From an uncultured Spirochaetales bacterium (GTDB lineage: Bacteria > Spirochaetota > Spirochaetia > Sphaerochaetales > Sphaerochaetaceae): a DNA stretch of 39,662 bases. A program made the translations under genes and the position numbers. The notes under the pieces are model-generated. The model searched no databases. It saw only the letters and a list, made by a program, of their open reading frames with translations, and was not told the origin of the DNA. The DNA lies in NCBI GenBank assembly GCA_949299185.1, contig CASFZR010000019.1, positions 1-39,662 of the forward strand, written 5' to 3'. Positions 6,754 to 15,177 of the stretch are shown here, piece by piece. The number at the start of each line of letters is the position of its first letter. Position 1 is the stretch's first letter.

Positions 6754-7815
6754 ATGGATTTCTCAAGACCCGATAACGCTAGGAAGATCAACAGGCTGAA
6801 GGTGCTGGCGGCACTCAGGCATGAGAATATGTCGAAGGCAGACCTCTCCCGTGAGCTAGGCATCAACAAGGTCTCGATCGGAGAGATCATAGACAGGATG
6901 CTGGAAGAAGGCCTTATCGAGGAGGCTGGCAAGACATCAGCCCCATCAGGCCGCCCTGCGACGCTCCTCGGCATCAGGCCCTCATCGGGCCGTTCACTGG
7001 CCATAGAGATAAGGAGCAAGGCAGTATCTGTCTCGGTATCGGACGCCAAGGGAAGGATCCTCCGCTTCGAACGCTTCCCGCGCACTGAAAGCATGATGGA
7101 AGACCTAGCGAGGACGATCGCGAAGATGAGGGGCGATGATGCCAGGCTCTATGGAGCGGCGGTGGTATCTGACGAGGATATAGACCTCTCCTCGGTGATA
7201 GACGCCCCGATCATCAATATCTCGAAGATATACGCGGAGACCTCCAGCGAGCTTGAGAAGCTTGACGATCCAGAGGACACGCTATTCGTCTCCTGGGCCG
7301 ATGAGATAGAGGCGGCGATCTACCATGACGGCATCATCACGCTGCCACAGTTCGCCCATATAAGGGCACAGCGCGAGGGAGAGTGCAGCTGTGGAGGCCG
7401 AGGATGTATCGGAGCCGTAGCATCAGGGAAGGCGCTTATCGCGGCGTCGGGAGCGAAAGGCTACAGGGATCTACTGACCAATCCTTCCCTCTTTCCTCTA
7501 TGGAAGGACGCGCTGCGGCCGATGGCGGCCGCGCTGTCAATGGCGGTACAGGCTCTCTCTGCCAATGCCGTGATAATCACAGGGGAGATGGCCGGCATGA
7601 GCGATGAGGCGCTGGAGCATCTGCAGGCGCTGCTCTCGTCAGCGCTTCCTCCGAAGAGGAAGGACGTGAGGATATCACGCTCGCAGAACAAGGATAAGGG
7701 AGCGAGGGAAGGCGCGGCTATAGCTGCACTGGATGAGTTCTTCTACCATACGAACCTACTCTCCAGGCTCAGTGTGATAGAGCGCATGTCTAGCGATTTC
7801 CAGAACGGAATATGA
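6754..7815 (+). CDS. ROK family transcriptional regulator
   Basis: The 353-residue protein has an N-terminal winged helix-turn-helix (residues about 8-60, with LRHENMSKADLSRELGINKVSIGEII) followed by a ROK sugar-kinase-like fold. The zinc-binding signature CSCGGRGC is present near residue 212. The residue usually Glu after GC is Ile-Gly here, and the DxGxT phosphate-binding motif of active ROK kinases is not evident. So it is probably a sugar-responsive repressor of the NagC/XylR kind and not a kinase. The effector and target operon are unknown; no sugar transporter is adjacent. The ATG at 6754 fits the family N-terminus and sits 6 bases after a -10 box. Its 3' end overlaps the convergent lipoprotein gene by 26 bases. 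Confidence 0.85.
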   Translation: MDFSRPDNARKINRLKVLAALRHENMSKADLSRELGINKVSIGEIIDRMLEEGLIEEAGKTSAPSGRPATLLGIRPSSGRSLAIEIRSKAVSVSVSDAKGRILRFERFPRTESMMEDLARTIAKMRGDDARLYGAAVVSDEDIDLSSVIDAPIINISKIYAETSSELEKLDDPEDTLFVSWADEIEAAIYHDGIITLPQFAHIRAQREGECSCGGRGCIGAVASGKALIAASGAKGYRDLLTNPSLFPLWKDALRPMAAALSMAVQALSANAVIITGEMAGMSDEALEHLQALLSSALPPKRKDVRISRSQNKDKGAREGAAIAALDEFFYHTNLLSRLSVIERMSSDFQNGI

Positions 7816-8605
7816 TGTAGGAAAGAAGCATCACGAGATAGACGCACCAGAACCACGACGCACCTGCGACAAGGATGGTGATGGCCCATGGCACGGCGGT
7901 GAATACCACGGCGAGGAGCAGCGATACGGCCTTAGTCATAGGCCTTCTGGCGCCGTTGCGGATGGCAGTGGCTGCGGTGAACAGTATGATGGCGGCCACA
8001 GATACCACCAAGAGCCTCAGCATCCAGCCTTCCATGCCATAGTGCATCAGCTCTGGCTCTGCCTCTACGATGATGACCTCAGGCTCCACGGCGACAGGTT
8101 CCTCCTCGACAGCCGGAGGTTCCTCCACAGGCACTTCTTCTGCAGTCTCCACAGGCACTTCCACCACCGGCTCAGGGATATCCGGCTCTGGCTCTGGCTC
8201 CGGCACAGCATCCACCTCGGTCTCTACTTCAACAGGAAGCTCAGGCTCAGCATCTGCCTCCTCTATCGCTAATGGCAGAGGTTCCTTCTCCACAGGCTCT
8301 TCTGTTTCCATGATCGGAGCGGCGGCTGGTTCTTCCACGGCAGCAACCTCCGTAGCAGGTTCCTCCATAGGCTCCGGCTCCTCTTCTGCGGAAACCTCCA
8401 GGATGATATCTTCCTCAGGCACTTCCTCCGCAGAGGATAGGACCTCCTCTATCGGACGCTCCTCGGTCCTTCGTCCCGGGCGCTCTGAGAGGGCATCAAG
8501 CAGCCTGGAACCGCTGCTTCCTCCGGTAGAGAAGACATTGCCTCCGGTGATGCAGGAGGATAGGAGGAAGGTTATGATGATGACCGATAGCAACGCCCTC
8601 TTCAT
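7790..8605 (-). CDS. Pro/Glu-rich lipoprotein with C-terminal membrane helices, unknown function
   Basis: I do not recognise the family. The 271 residues begin with a lipoprotein signal (LLSSC, lipid-bearing Cys at 18). A Gly/Ser-rich stretch follows, then about 140 residues (roughly 48-190) of low-complexity Pro-Glu-Val-Ala sequence with tandem EPEPEP, VEVPVE and EEPAVEEE units. The last 75 residues form three hydrophobic helices separated by a short basic loop (RNGARRPMTK). Such a layout suggests a surface or periplasm-spanning spacer anchored at both ends, but that is inference. Combining a lipid-anchored N-terminus with C-terminal membrane helices is unusual. No clear SD or promoter was found. 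The gene ends inside the ROK gene, on the opposite strand. Confidence 0.75.
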   Translation of the reverse strand: MKRALLSVIIITFLLSSCITGGNVFSTGGSSGSRLLDALSERPGRRTEERPIEEVLSSAEEVPEEDIILEVSAEEEPEPMEEPATEVAAVEEPAAAPIMETEEPVEKEPLPLAIEEADAEPELPVEVETEVDAVPEPEPEPDIPEPVVEVPVETAEEVPVEEPPAVEEEPVAVEPEVIIVEAEPELMHYGMEGWMLRLLVVSVAAIILFTAATAIRNGARRPMTKAVSLLLAVVFTAVPWAITILVAGASWFWCVYLVMLLSYIIFRSGNR

Positions 8606-8720
8606 GTAACTCTAAAAACACCCTATATATGGTATTGTTACATTATTTCCGTGAAAGGTAAAAGCCATAAGTCCTCATGGGATGGCGTAGAGGCGGAAAA
8701 CACCTATTCTCCAAACGTTG

Positions 8721-8759
8721 TTGTTGACTGTCGGAATCTTATCTATGATATTTCATGAT
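8721..8759 (+). promoter_or_regulatory. promoter of the HPt gene
   Basis: TTGTTG (8721-8726), a 17-base spacer and TATGAT (8744-8749). The ATG lies 10 bases after the -10 box, giving a leader of only 2-4 bases and no SD. Confidence 0.4.
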
Positions 8760-9098
8760 ATGAACATTAGGTCTATAGCAGACAAGATAGGCATGGATTA
8801 CGATACGGCCCTCGAGGATTTCTGCGGGGATGTCTCCGCGATAAGCTCGAAGCTGCTCTCCTTCCCGGAAGATAACAGCATAGATGCCCTTGAAGCAGCA
8901 GTCGATAGCAAGGATACGGAGACTGCCCACAAGGCCGCCAGGGCCCTTCGCAAGAGCGCCGAGAAGCTCAGCCTGACAAGGCTTGCCGAGGAATGCGCGA
9001 AGGTGGAGAAGGCCGATGAGGCAGGACTTGAAGGCGCATACATGTCTCTCAGGGCCCTGTATATCTCGATCGCATCGATACTGGAGGGCGAGGAATGA
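8760..9098 (+). CDS. HPt (histidine phosphotransfer) domain protein
   Basis: The 112-residue, all-helical single-domain protein is of the type that shuttles phosphoryl groups between hybrid kinases and response regulators. The phospho-accepting His is probably H57 in TETAHKAARALRKSAEKLSL, matching the H-x-L-K-G/R-x-S pattern with a Lys directly after the His. The sequence is weakly conserved, so the call is moderate. Alternative ATGs upstream (8718, 8745) would add a few residues. I chose 8760 because it is the first ATG after the -10 box and starts the hydrophilic domain. Its stop overlaps the next ATG (ATGA), so it is translationally coupled to the chagasin-like gene. No histidine kinase is nearby. 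Confidence 0.7.
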   Translation: MNIRSIADKIGMDYDTALEDFCGDVSAISSKLLSFPEDNSIDALEAAVDSKDTETAHKAARALRKSAEKLSLTRLAEECAKVEKADEAGLEGAYMSLRALYISIASILEGEE

Positions 9099-9472
9099 CA
9101 CGAAGGCTGTTGCTTCCGCTCCTCATGCTGCTAGTACTGCTCATTCCTTCATGCGGCACTACAGAAAGCGAGACGGAAGATGACAGCTCGCGTATGATCA
9201 TAACGCTTGCCGAGAATCCATCGACGGGCTACTCCTGGATATGGGGACAGATGGGAACAGGGCACATCGAGATGATCGATGAGGCCTTCATACCCGGAGA
9301 GGGCGACGGCGTCGGAAAGCCAGGCACCCACGTCTTCACGTTCGTAGGCACGAATCCGGGACACGTCACCCTCACCTTCTCCTCGCGCCAGCCATGGCAA
9401 GGAGGACGGACAGGAGACACGGAGGTCTTCTCGGTCACCGTCTACGATGACATGACGATAAGCTATCTCTAG
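9095..9472 (+). CDS. chagasin-like (I42) cysteine protease inhibitor, lipoprotein
   Basis: The 125-residue protein has a lipoprotein signal ending in LLIPSC (Cys20), then one compact beta domain. The three inhibitory loops of family I42 are visible: NPSTGYSW (residues 41-48), the Gly-rich loop GEGDGVGKPG (68-77), and SRQPW (97-101). The family blocks papain-like cysteine proteases, and a periplasmic or surface anchor fits defence against host or competitor proteases. The ATG overlaps the HPt stop by 4 bases (ATGA). No other SD than the HPt-coding GAGGG/GAGGA is needed. It is convergent with the AAA/DUF4143 gene, 2 bases apart. Coupling of a phosphotransfer protein to a protease inhibitor is unexpected. 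Confidence 0.85.
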   Translation: MTRRLLLPLLMLLVLLIPSCGTTESETEDDSSRMIITLAENPSTGYSWIWGQMGTGHIEMIDEAFIPGEGDGVGKPGTHVFTFVGTNPGHVTLTFSSRQPWQGGRTGDTEVFSVTVYDDMTISYL

Positions 9473-9474
9473 TC

Positions 9475-10638
9475 CTACCACATCATCGCAAGATGCCAGA
9501 GCGGTATGACGCGCTCTGAGGGGTAATCGATGTTATCCCGTACGACATAGTCGCTCTCCTTATGCCTTTTCTTCCTTCCACCGACCTCAATCGTGACGGG
9601 GCCATCCATATCCACGATGAAATCTCCCGCCTCCTCCTTCTGGCTCGCGTATATCCCGATACCTCTTGAGCGGAAGGCAAGCACGGTCAAGGCCTCACGA
9701 AGATTGCCTTCCCGTCCTCCAAGGACATGATATGCAGAGGGATTGGCAAGCAGTATCTTCGACCTGCTGAACCGTTCCTTCGCATCACCATATCCAGGAA
9801 CGATCGAAACAAGCCCTGTCTCCTCCATCACATGAAGAAGCTGCAGCAGCTTCTCATAGCTTATATTCCATTGGCGCGTTAGATTCTCCGTCTCGATCCT
9901 AGGGACGCTCCCCGAGGCAAGGTATCTCAACACTTCCCTCATCAGGCGTATATGCCCGCTCCTTATCTCCGGGACGAAGAACGGGATATCAGAGGAAACG
10001 GTCTTTGAGATCATATCCTTCAGGCGTTCCGCATAATCCCCTGCCTGGAAGATAGGAAGGAATCCCTCCCTCTTGTATTCCTCGAAGAGATAGAGGAAAT
10101 CAGAGTCGATACGGAAAGGCACATCGCAGGAAAACGGATCCTCTGCTATCGGATACTCCCTGCCGGTCCTCATATGCAGATATTCACGGAACGACATCAG
10201 CGGAAGCGTCCTGTAAAGATATCGCCGGGCGGTCTCTCCTATACCTGTGCGCAGCCTCAGCGAGGATGAATCGCTTGCCCAGATCATACGATCCTCATAC
10301 TTATCATAAAGGCTCTTCAGGGCCCTCTCCCAGGAAGAATCGAAATGGAACTCATCGATGAATACGGCTTCATATCCCAGAGAGAAGGCCTCAGTCGCGA
10401 TATCATATATCCCATCTGCCGGAACATCATAATCATCAGCTGAGAAATACAGGCTCCTATGCCTGGATGCCTCCCGAAGCATCAGGGTGGTCTTTCCGGT
10501 ACCACGGGCCCCGATGATGATGGAGTGCCGCGGCATCCCCTCCATCTCGCTTATGATAGGCCTCATAGGCGCGGAAAGCTTGTTCGCCATCACCCTGCGC
10601 ATCGTTGCCTCAAGTCTCTCAATCAGTTCCTTATCCAT
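9475..10638 (-). CDS. AAA ATPase of the AAA_14/DUF4143 type
   Basis: The 387-residue protein belongs to the widespread orphan ATPases with an N-terminal AAA domain and a C-terminal DUF4143 nuclease-like region. Walker A is GARGTGKTT (43-51) and Walker B is AVFIDEFHF (91-99). A sensor-like WASDSSSLR follows. The C-terminal half contains a winged-helix-like part (LTRQWNISYEKLLQLLHVMEETGLV) and the terminal IEVGGRKK...YVVRDNIDYPSERVIPLWHL, the usual end of this family. The biological role is not known. The longer upstream frame is discarded: the ATG at 10638 lies 6 bases after a good -10 box. It is monocistronic and convergent with the chagasin gene. Confidence 0.88.
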   Translation of the reverse strand: MDKELIERLEATMRRVMANKLSAPMRPIISEMEGMPRHSIIIGARGTGKTTLMLREASRHRSLYFSADDYDVPADGIYDIATEAFSLGYEAVFIDEFHFDSSWERALKSLYDKYEDRMIWASDSSSLRLRTGIGETARRYLYRTLPLMSFREYLHMRTGREYPIAEDPFSCDVPFRIDSDFLYLFEEYKREGFLPIFQAGDYAERLKDMISKTVSSDIPFFVPEIRSGHIRLMREVLRYLASGSVPRIETENLTRQWNISYEKLLQLLHVMEETGLVSIVPGYGDAKERFSRSKILLANPSAYHVLGGREGNLREALTVLAFRSRGIGIYASQKEEAGDFIVDMDGPVTIEVGGRKKRHKESDYVVRDNIDYPSERVIPLWHLAMMW

Positions 10639-10673
10639 GATTTCATTGTATATCAAGACAGAATTAATGCAAA
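10639..10673 (-). promoter_or_regulatory. leaderless-type promoter of the AAA/DUF4143 gene
   Basis: On the minus strand, TTTGCA (10668-10673), a 17-base spacer and TACAAT (10645-10650) end 6 bases before the ATG. There is no SD. Confidence 0.55.
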
Positions 10674-10750
10674 TCCGTCGTTTCAAACTACAGATTTACC
10701 ATTAAAACGTCTTTCATTGCTACAAAATCACGGTATATAAGCAAAGAGAA

Positions 10751-10771
10751 GGGCATCTGCGGAAGATGCCC
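10751..10771 (-). terminator. terminator of the arg operon
   Basis: GGGCATCT and AGATGCCC form a perfect 8-bp stem with a 5-base loop. On the minus strand it is followed by TTCTCTTTGCTT, a modest T-rich tract. It lies 9 bases after the argD stop. Confidence 0.65.
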
Positions 10772-10780
10772 GGATTTCAA

Positions 10781-11962
10781 TCAAAGCTCTGAGAGCGCCG
10801 CATCGACTATCGAAATAGCCCTGTCTATATCATCCTCGGTGGCGATGAGGGGCGGTACGAAGCGCAGTACCGTATAGCCTGCAGAGCAGACGAGAAGGCC
10901 CTTCTCCATGCATTTCGATATCACATCCTTTGGTGGTATCTTCAGATCAAGCCCCTGCATGAAGCCCATTCCCCTCGCCTCCACGGCCTTATCAGGATGC
11001 TTCGCGACAAGGTCCTCAAGCTTTCCGTGAAGGTATCTTCCACATCTGGCCACATCCTCCGAGAGCGTAGGCAGCTTGGCAAGCACGACCTCCGCGAGAG
11101 CCGCTGATGCCACGTTACCGCCGAACGTCGCCGCGTGATCACCGGGAGAGAATATGCCAGCAGCACGCTCGAACGCCACGGCCGCTCCCATCGGAAGCCC
11201 ACCGCCGAGCGCCTTTGCAAGCGTCATGATATCAGGCTGGACGGAGTAGTTCTGGAAGCAGAACGGCTTTCCCGTGCGCCCCATGCCGCACTGCACCTCA
11301 TCGAAGATCAGGAGCGCGTCATGGCTATCACATAGGGCGCGGAGCCCTGAGAGGAACTCCTCTGTCGCAGGTATGATGCCCCCCTCTCCCTGTAGCGGCT
11401 CGACTATGATCGCGGCAGTATGCTCATTCATGAGCGCCTTCACCGACTCGAGGTCGTTGTACTCCGCATAGACGACGCCGGGGAGCATAGGCGCGAAGCC
11501 CTTATGATACTTCTCCTGCCCCGTTACCGTTATCGCTCCATAAGTACGGCCATGGAAGGAGTGCTGGAATGATATGATCTCGCTCTTCCCCTTCTCCGAA
11601 CCTCTCTTCCTCGCCATCTTCAGCGCCGCCTCATTCGCCTCAGCACCGCTGTTGCAGAAGAAGACCTCCTTGGAACCCGCAAGCCTGTTGAGAGCCACCG
11701 CCGCATTGACGGCATGGCTGTTGTAATAGAGGTTGGAGGTATGAAGCACGCCTTCCTCAATCACCGCAAGGAGCGCCTTCTTCTCATCCTCATCGCCGTA
11801 GCCAAGGGCATTGACTGCGATACCGGCCACGAAATCAAGATACTCCTTCCCGTCCTCGTCGGTAAGGATCATCCCCTTGCCGCTCTTTATCGATATAGGG
11901 AACTGGGAGTAGTTGGACATGTAGTTCTCCCGCCCAAGCCTTACCGTCACGCTATTCGACAT
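10781..11962 (-). CDS. argD: acetylornithine aminotransferase
   Basis: It converts N-acetylglutamate semialdehyde to N-acetylornithine with PLP, the fourth gene of the arginine operon here. The 393 residues show the class III aminotransferase motifs: FCNSGAEANEAALKMAR, SFHGRTYG, LIFDEVQCGMGRTG, and the PLP lysine in LAKALGGGLPMGA. The ATG at 11962 follows the argB stop by 1 base. Its SD (GGAGG) is formed by the last codons of argB. A second ATG 14 codons in (MSNYSQFPISI) fits the usual family start equally well but has a weaker site. The gene is last in the argCJBD operon and is followed by a terminator. Confidence 0.95.
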   Translation of the reverse strand: MSNSVTVRLGRENYMSNYSQFPISIKSGKGMILTDEDGKEYLDFVAGIAVNALGYGDEDEKKALLAVIEEGVLHTSNLYYNSHAVNAAVALNRLAGSKEVFFCNSGAEANEAALKMARKRGSEKGKSEIISFQHSFHGRTYGAITVTGQEKYHKGFAPMLPGVVYAEYNDLESVKALMNEHTAAIIVEPLQGEGGIIPATEEFLSGLRALCDSHDALLIFDEVQCGMGRTGKPFCFQNYSVQPDIMTLAKALGGGLPMGAAVAFERAAGIFSPGDHAATFGGNVASAALAEVVLAKLPTLSEDVARCGRYLHGKLEDLVAKHPDKAVEARGMGFMQGLDLKIPPKDVISKCMEKGLLVCSAGYTVLRFVPPLIATEDDIDRAISIVDAALSEL

Positions 11963-11963
11963 A

Positions 11964-12836
11964 TCAAACCTCCGAAGTGACCATCGTGCCTATTCCGCTG
12001 GCCGTGAATATCTCAAGAAGCATCGAATGAGGTAGCCTGCCATCCAGTACATGGACGGATTTGACACCCTTATCGAGGGCATCGAGGCAGCATTCCACCT
12101 TTGGGATCATCCCGCCCTTTATCGTACCATCCGCGATAAGCGATCTTGCCTCAACCGCGCTCATGCGCCTTATTATCGACGAAGGATCATCCTTGTCACG
12201 GAGGATTCCCTCCACGTCTGTAAGGAATACAAGCTTCTGCGCAGAGAGGGCACCAGCGATCGCGGACGCCGCGTAATCGGCATTTATGTTGTACGTCTGG
12301 GAGAACATATCGACACCGACAGGGCTTATCACGGGGACATAGCCTGAGTGTATAAGCGTCTCGATCAGATGGGTATCGACCTTCTCGATCTCCCCGACGA
12401 AGCCAAGGTCGCTGCCGTTCTTATATACCTTCTTCCTCGCCTGAAGCGTATGGCCATCCTTGCCGTTTATCCCGCAGGCCTCTATGCCGACAGCCTCAAG
12501 GTTCTCGACAAGGCTCTTGCCGATCGAACCGGAGAGGACCATCTCAGCCACTGCAGCGGTCTCGCCATCGGTGACCCGAAGGCCATCGACGAACTCAGTC
12601 TTCTTGCCCAGCCTGTCCAGAAGCGAGGTTATCTCCTTGCCGCCACCGTGGATCACCACCGGCTTGAAGCCTATGTACTTCAGGAGGGCTATATCCTTGA
12701 TGACCGATTTCTTCAGCCTCTCATCGACCATGGCGGAGCCGCCGTACTTCACGACCACGATAGACCCCGCGAACTTCCTCATATAAGGGATGGCTTCGAT
12801 AAGCACATCCGCCTTGGCCCTTTCCTTCTCGTACAT
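11964..12836 (-). CDS. argB: acetylglutamate kinase
   Basis: It phosphorylates N-acetylglutamate in arginine synthesis. The 290-residue protein has the amino-acid-kinase glycine loops VVKYGGSAM and VIHGGGKEI, the mid-domain ACGINGKDG and late NINADYAASAIAGAL. An N-terminal extension (MYEKERAKADVLIEAIPYMRKF) precedes the first beta strand. In this family such an N-helix is typical of hexameric, arginine-feedback-inhibited enzymes, which fits the acetyl-recycling ArgJ route. I start at 12836 and not at 12857, because AGGAG lies 5 bases before it and the start then falls 1 base after the argJ stop with no overlap. Confidence 0.95.
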   Translation of the reverse strand: MYEKERAKADVLIEAIPYMRKFAGSIVVVKYGGSAMVDERLKKSVIKDIALLKYIGFKPVVIHGGGKEITSLLDRLGKKTEFVDGLRVTDGETAAVAEMVLSGSIGKSLVENLEAVGIEACGINGKDGHTLQARKKVYKNGSDLGFVGEIEKVDTHLIETLIHSGYVPVISPVGVDMFSQTYNINADYAASAIAGALSAQKLVFLTDVEGILRDKDDPSSIIRRMSAVEARSLIADGTIKGGMIPKVECCLDALDKGVKSVHVLDGRLPHSMLLEIFTASGIGTMVTSEV

Positions 12837-12837
12837 G

Positions 12838-14046
12838 CTAGCTCCTGTAATCCCCATTGATCTTCACATAGTCATATGTGAGGTCACATCCCCATGCCGT
12901 GGCCTCCGCGCTTCCCTGATGGCAATCAGCAAGCACCGCGACCTCCTTCTCAAGAAGGATCCTCTTCGCCGTATCCTCATCGAATGGTATGGGTTCCCCG
13001 CCCTTCACCACCTGCAGCGATCCTGCAGGGGACGAGAACGAGAGGTCGACGAGCGCAGGATCGAAATCAGCGCCGGAGTAACCCATCGCGCAGAGTATGC
13101 GCCCCCAGTTCGCATCAGAGCCGAAGAAGGCCGCCTTCACGAGCGACGAGGAGATCACGGAACGGGCAAGCGTCTTAGCGTCCTTCTTGGAAAGGGCTCC
13201 CACGACGCGCATCTCTATGAAGCGCCCCGCCCCCTCGCCATCCTTGACGATGAGCTTGGCAAGCTCTCCGAGGACATAACGGAACGCCTCCTCGAAGGCC
13301 TCGGCCTCTGCTGTTCCCTCCTTGATATCCTTGCATCCCGACATGCCATTGGCGAGGACGATAACGGAATCATTGGTGGAGGTATCCCCGTCCACGGATA
13401 TCATATTGAAGGTATCCTCGACGGTCGCACCGAGCATCTTCTGCAGCAGTGGCTGGGAGATGGAGGCGTCCGTAGTGATATATGAGAGCATCGTGGCCAT
13501 GTTTGGATGGATCATGCCAGAGCCCTTCGCCATGCCTGCTATCGTCACCGTGCAGCCATCGATATCAACGGTCGCGGCAGCCTCCTTGCGGAACGTATCG
13601 GTAGTAAGGATCGCCTCTGCCGCATCCTCATCCTCCGCAGAGAGCAGCGGTACAAGCTTATCGATACCGCCCTTTATCTTATGCATATCGAGAGGGACGC
13701 CGATGACCCCTGTTGAGGAGACATAGACCTCCTCCTTCGGCACGGAAAGGAGGGTTGCCGCATAAGAAGCAGTCTCCTCGGCATCCTTCAGCCCCTGTTC
13801 CCCGGTACAGGCATTGGCATTGCCACTATTGACCACGACCGCCCTGGCCTTCCCGCCCGCAAGCACCTTCATATCCCAGATGACAGGAGCCGCCTTGACC
13901 TTATTCGTCGTGAACGCCGCCGCGGTCACGGCAGGGCGCTCAGAGACGATCATCGCCATATCCTTCTTAGCCTTCTTCAGGCCGGCGTGAACACCTGCCG
14001 CCTTATAGCCTTTCGGGGAAACGACCCCGCCCTTTATGATATCCAT
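12838..14046 (-). CDS. argJ: glutamate N-acetyltransferase / ornithine acetyltransferase
   Basis: It transfers acetyl from N-acetylornithine to glutamate, closing the acetyl cycle. Some members also use acetyl-CoA. The 402-residue precursor has the self-cleavage site HPNMATML, where T185 becomes the N-terminal nucleophile of the beta chain. Also present are the VVNSGNANACTG and STGVIGVPL oxyanion segments and SDANWGRILCAMG. With no argA or argE in the window and a cyclic enzyme in the operon, acetyl recycling is the likely pathway design. The ATG at 14046 lies 11 bases after argC and has a GAGGA SD. Confidence 0.96.
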   Translation of the reverse strand: MDIIKGGVVSPKGYKAAGVHAGLKKAKKDMAMIVSERPAVTAAAFTTNKVKAAPVIWDMKVLAGGKARAVVVNSGNANACTGEQGLKDAEETASYAATLLSVPKEEVYVSSTGVIGVPLDMHKIKGGIDKLVPLLSAEDEDAAEAILTTDTFRKEAAATVDIDGCTVTIAGMAKGSGMIHPNMATMLSYITTDASISQPLLQKMLGATVEDTFNMISVDGDTSTNDSVIVLANGMSGCKDIKEGTAEAEAFEEAFRYVLGELAKLIVKDGEGAGRFIEMRVVGALSKKDAKTLARSVISSSLVKAAFFGSDANWGRILCAMGYSGADFDPALVDLSFSSPAGSLQVVKGGEPIPFDEDTAKRILLEKEVAVLADCHQGSAEATAWGCDLTYDYVKINGDYRS

Positions 14047-14057
14047 CTGCCTATTCC

Positions 14058-15092
14058 TCAGAATGGGGAGCCAGCTGATACGCTGAGCCCCTCGGTCTCC
14101 TCAAGCGAGAAGATGATATTCATGTTCTGCACGGCCTGTCCTGCCGCGCCCTTCACCAGGTTGTCTATCGCGCCCATGGCGATGATGTTCCCGGTACGTC
14201 CATCTATCCTGTAGCTTATATCCACGGTATTGCTGCCCTTCACGTAGCGTGTCTCTGGCAACGTGTCGATGATACGGATGAACGGTTCCCCGCCATACAT
14301 GGCATAGGCCGCCGCGACATCTGCCTCCGTCACGCCCTCCTCAAGGCGAGCATAGCAGGTCGAGAGTATACCGCGGTTCATCGGCACGAGATGAGGAGTG
14401 AACTGCACGAGTATCTCCTTCCCTGCGGCTTCCGAAAGCTCCTGCTCGATCTCCGGAGTGTGCCTATGCGAAGCCACGCCGTAGGGCTTTATGGATTCAT
14501 CGACCTCGCAGAAGAGCGATGTCACCTTCTCCCCACGTCCTGCGCCAGAGGTCCCGGACTTAGCATCTATCACGATCGAGTCCTTCCTCACCAGACCATG
14601 CTTGAGAAGCGGATACAGCGTCAGGATGGAGCAGGTGGTATAACAGCCTGGATTCGCGACCAGCCGCTTTCCCCTTATGGCCTCCCGATGGATCTCCGGC
14701 AGTCCGTAGACAGCCTGCGCAAGCAGCTCAGGACTATGATGCTCCGTCTTATACCACCTCTCATAGATATCCTTATCATGCAGGCGGAAATCCGCACCGA
14801 GGTCTATCACGGCAGAGCGTGAGAGGATATCTGGGGTGACGGAAGCGGAGGCGAGGCCGGCAGGAAGAGCGAGGAAGATCACGTCGGCGCACTCGCTGGC
14901 CTTCTCGATGCTGTCCTCCGAAAGCACCGTATCCACCACTGAGCGCATCCCAGGATATATATCAGAGAAGCGCTTACCGGCATATGAATGTGACGCAAGA
15001 TACGTGATGGTCACATCAGGATGCCCGGCAAGGAGCCTCACCAGCTCCGCTCCTGCGTATCCGGTAGCGCCTAATACTGCAGCCTTTATCAT
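14058..15092 (-). CDS. argC: N-acetyl-gamma-glutamyl-phosphate reductase
   Basis: It reduces acetylglutamyl phosphate with NADPH and is the first gene of the argCJBD operon. The 344-residue protein has the Rossmann motif LGATGYAGAELVRLL at residues 8-22, the catalytic Cys in NPGCYTTCSILTLYPLL, and the HRHTPEIEQEL segment with the catalytic His. The ATG at 15092 has a strong SD (GGAGGGG) 3-4 bases upstream and a real leader: a -10 box TATAAT lies about 25-30 bases up, overlapping an ARG-box-like palindrome. This is therefore one of the few first genes in the window with a leader and an SD. Confidence 0.96.
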   Translation of the reverse strand: MIKAAVLGATGYAGAELVRLLAGHPDVTITYLASHSYAGKRFSDIYPGMRSVVDTVLSEDSIEKASECADVIFLALPAGLASASVTPDILSRSAVIDLGADFRLHDKDIYERWYKTEHHSPELLAQAVYGLPEIHREAIRGKRLVANPGCYTTCSILTLYPLLKHGLVRKDSIVIDAKSGTSGAGRGEKVTSLFCEVDESIKPYGVASHRHTPEIEQELSEAAGKEILVQFTPHLVPMNRGILSTCYARLEEGVTEADVAAAYAMYGGEPFIRIIDTLPETRYVKGSNTVDISYRIDGRTGNIIAMGAIDNLVKGAAGQAVQNMNIIFSLEETEGLSVSAGSPF

Positions 15093-15107
15093 TTTCCCCT
15101 CCAGAAT

Positions 15108-15125
15108 ATAGCATAATTATACACA
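15108..15125. promoter_or_regulatory. possible ArgR operator over the argC -10 box
   Basis: ATAGCATAATTATACACA agrees with the E. coli ARG-box reference sequence at 14 of 18 positions as I recall it. It covers the minus-strand TATAAT -10 box of argC (15115-15120). The AT-rich palindrome makes chance similarity possible. No argR gene is in the window. Confidence 0.4.
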
Positions 15126-15177
15126 ATAAGCGTGTTATGGCTAGCGCTTATGCATAAATATTTAAAAATTCTGAATA

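Noticed and set aside
8070..8609. Ser/Thr/Gly-rich frame on the plus strand
   Set aside because: It is the antisense image of the Pro/Glu-rich lipoprotein repeats; no start signal of its own.
8606..8720. Possible riboswitch (GEMM- or preQ1-like) before the HPt gene
   Set aside because: The G-rich stretch does not match the conserved core of any riboswitch I know, and the promoter lies after it.
12790..13485. 231-codon plus-strand frame
   Set aside because: Shadow of argB/argJ on the opposite strand.
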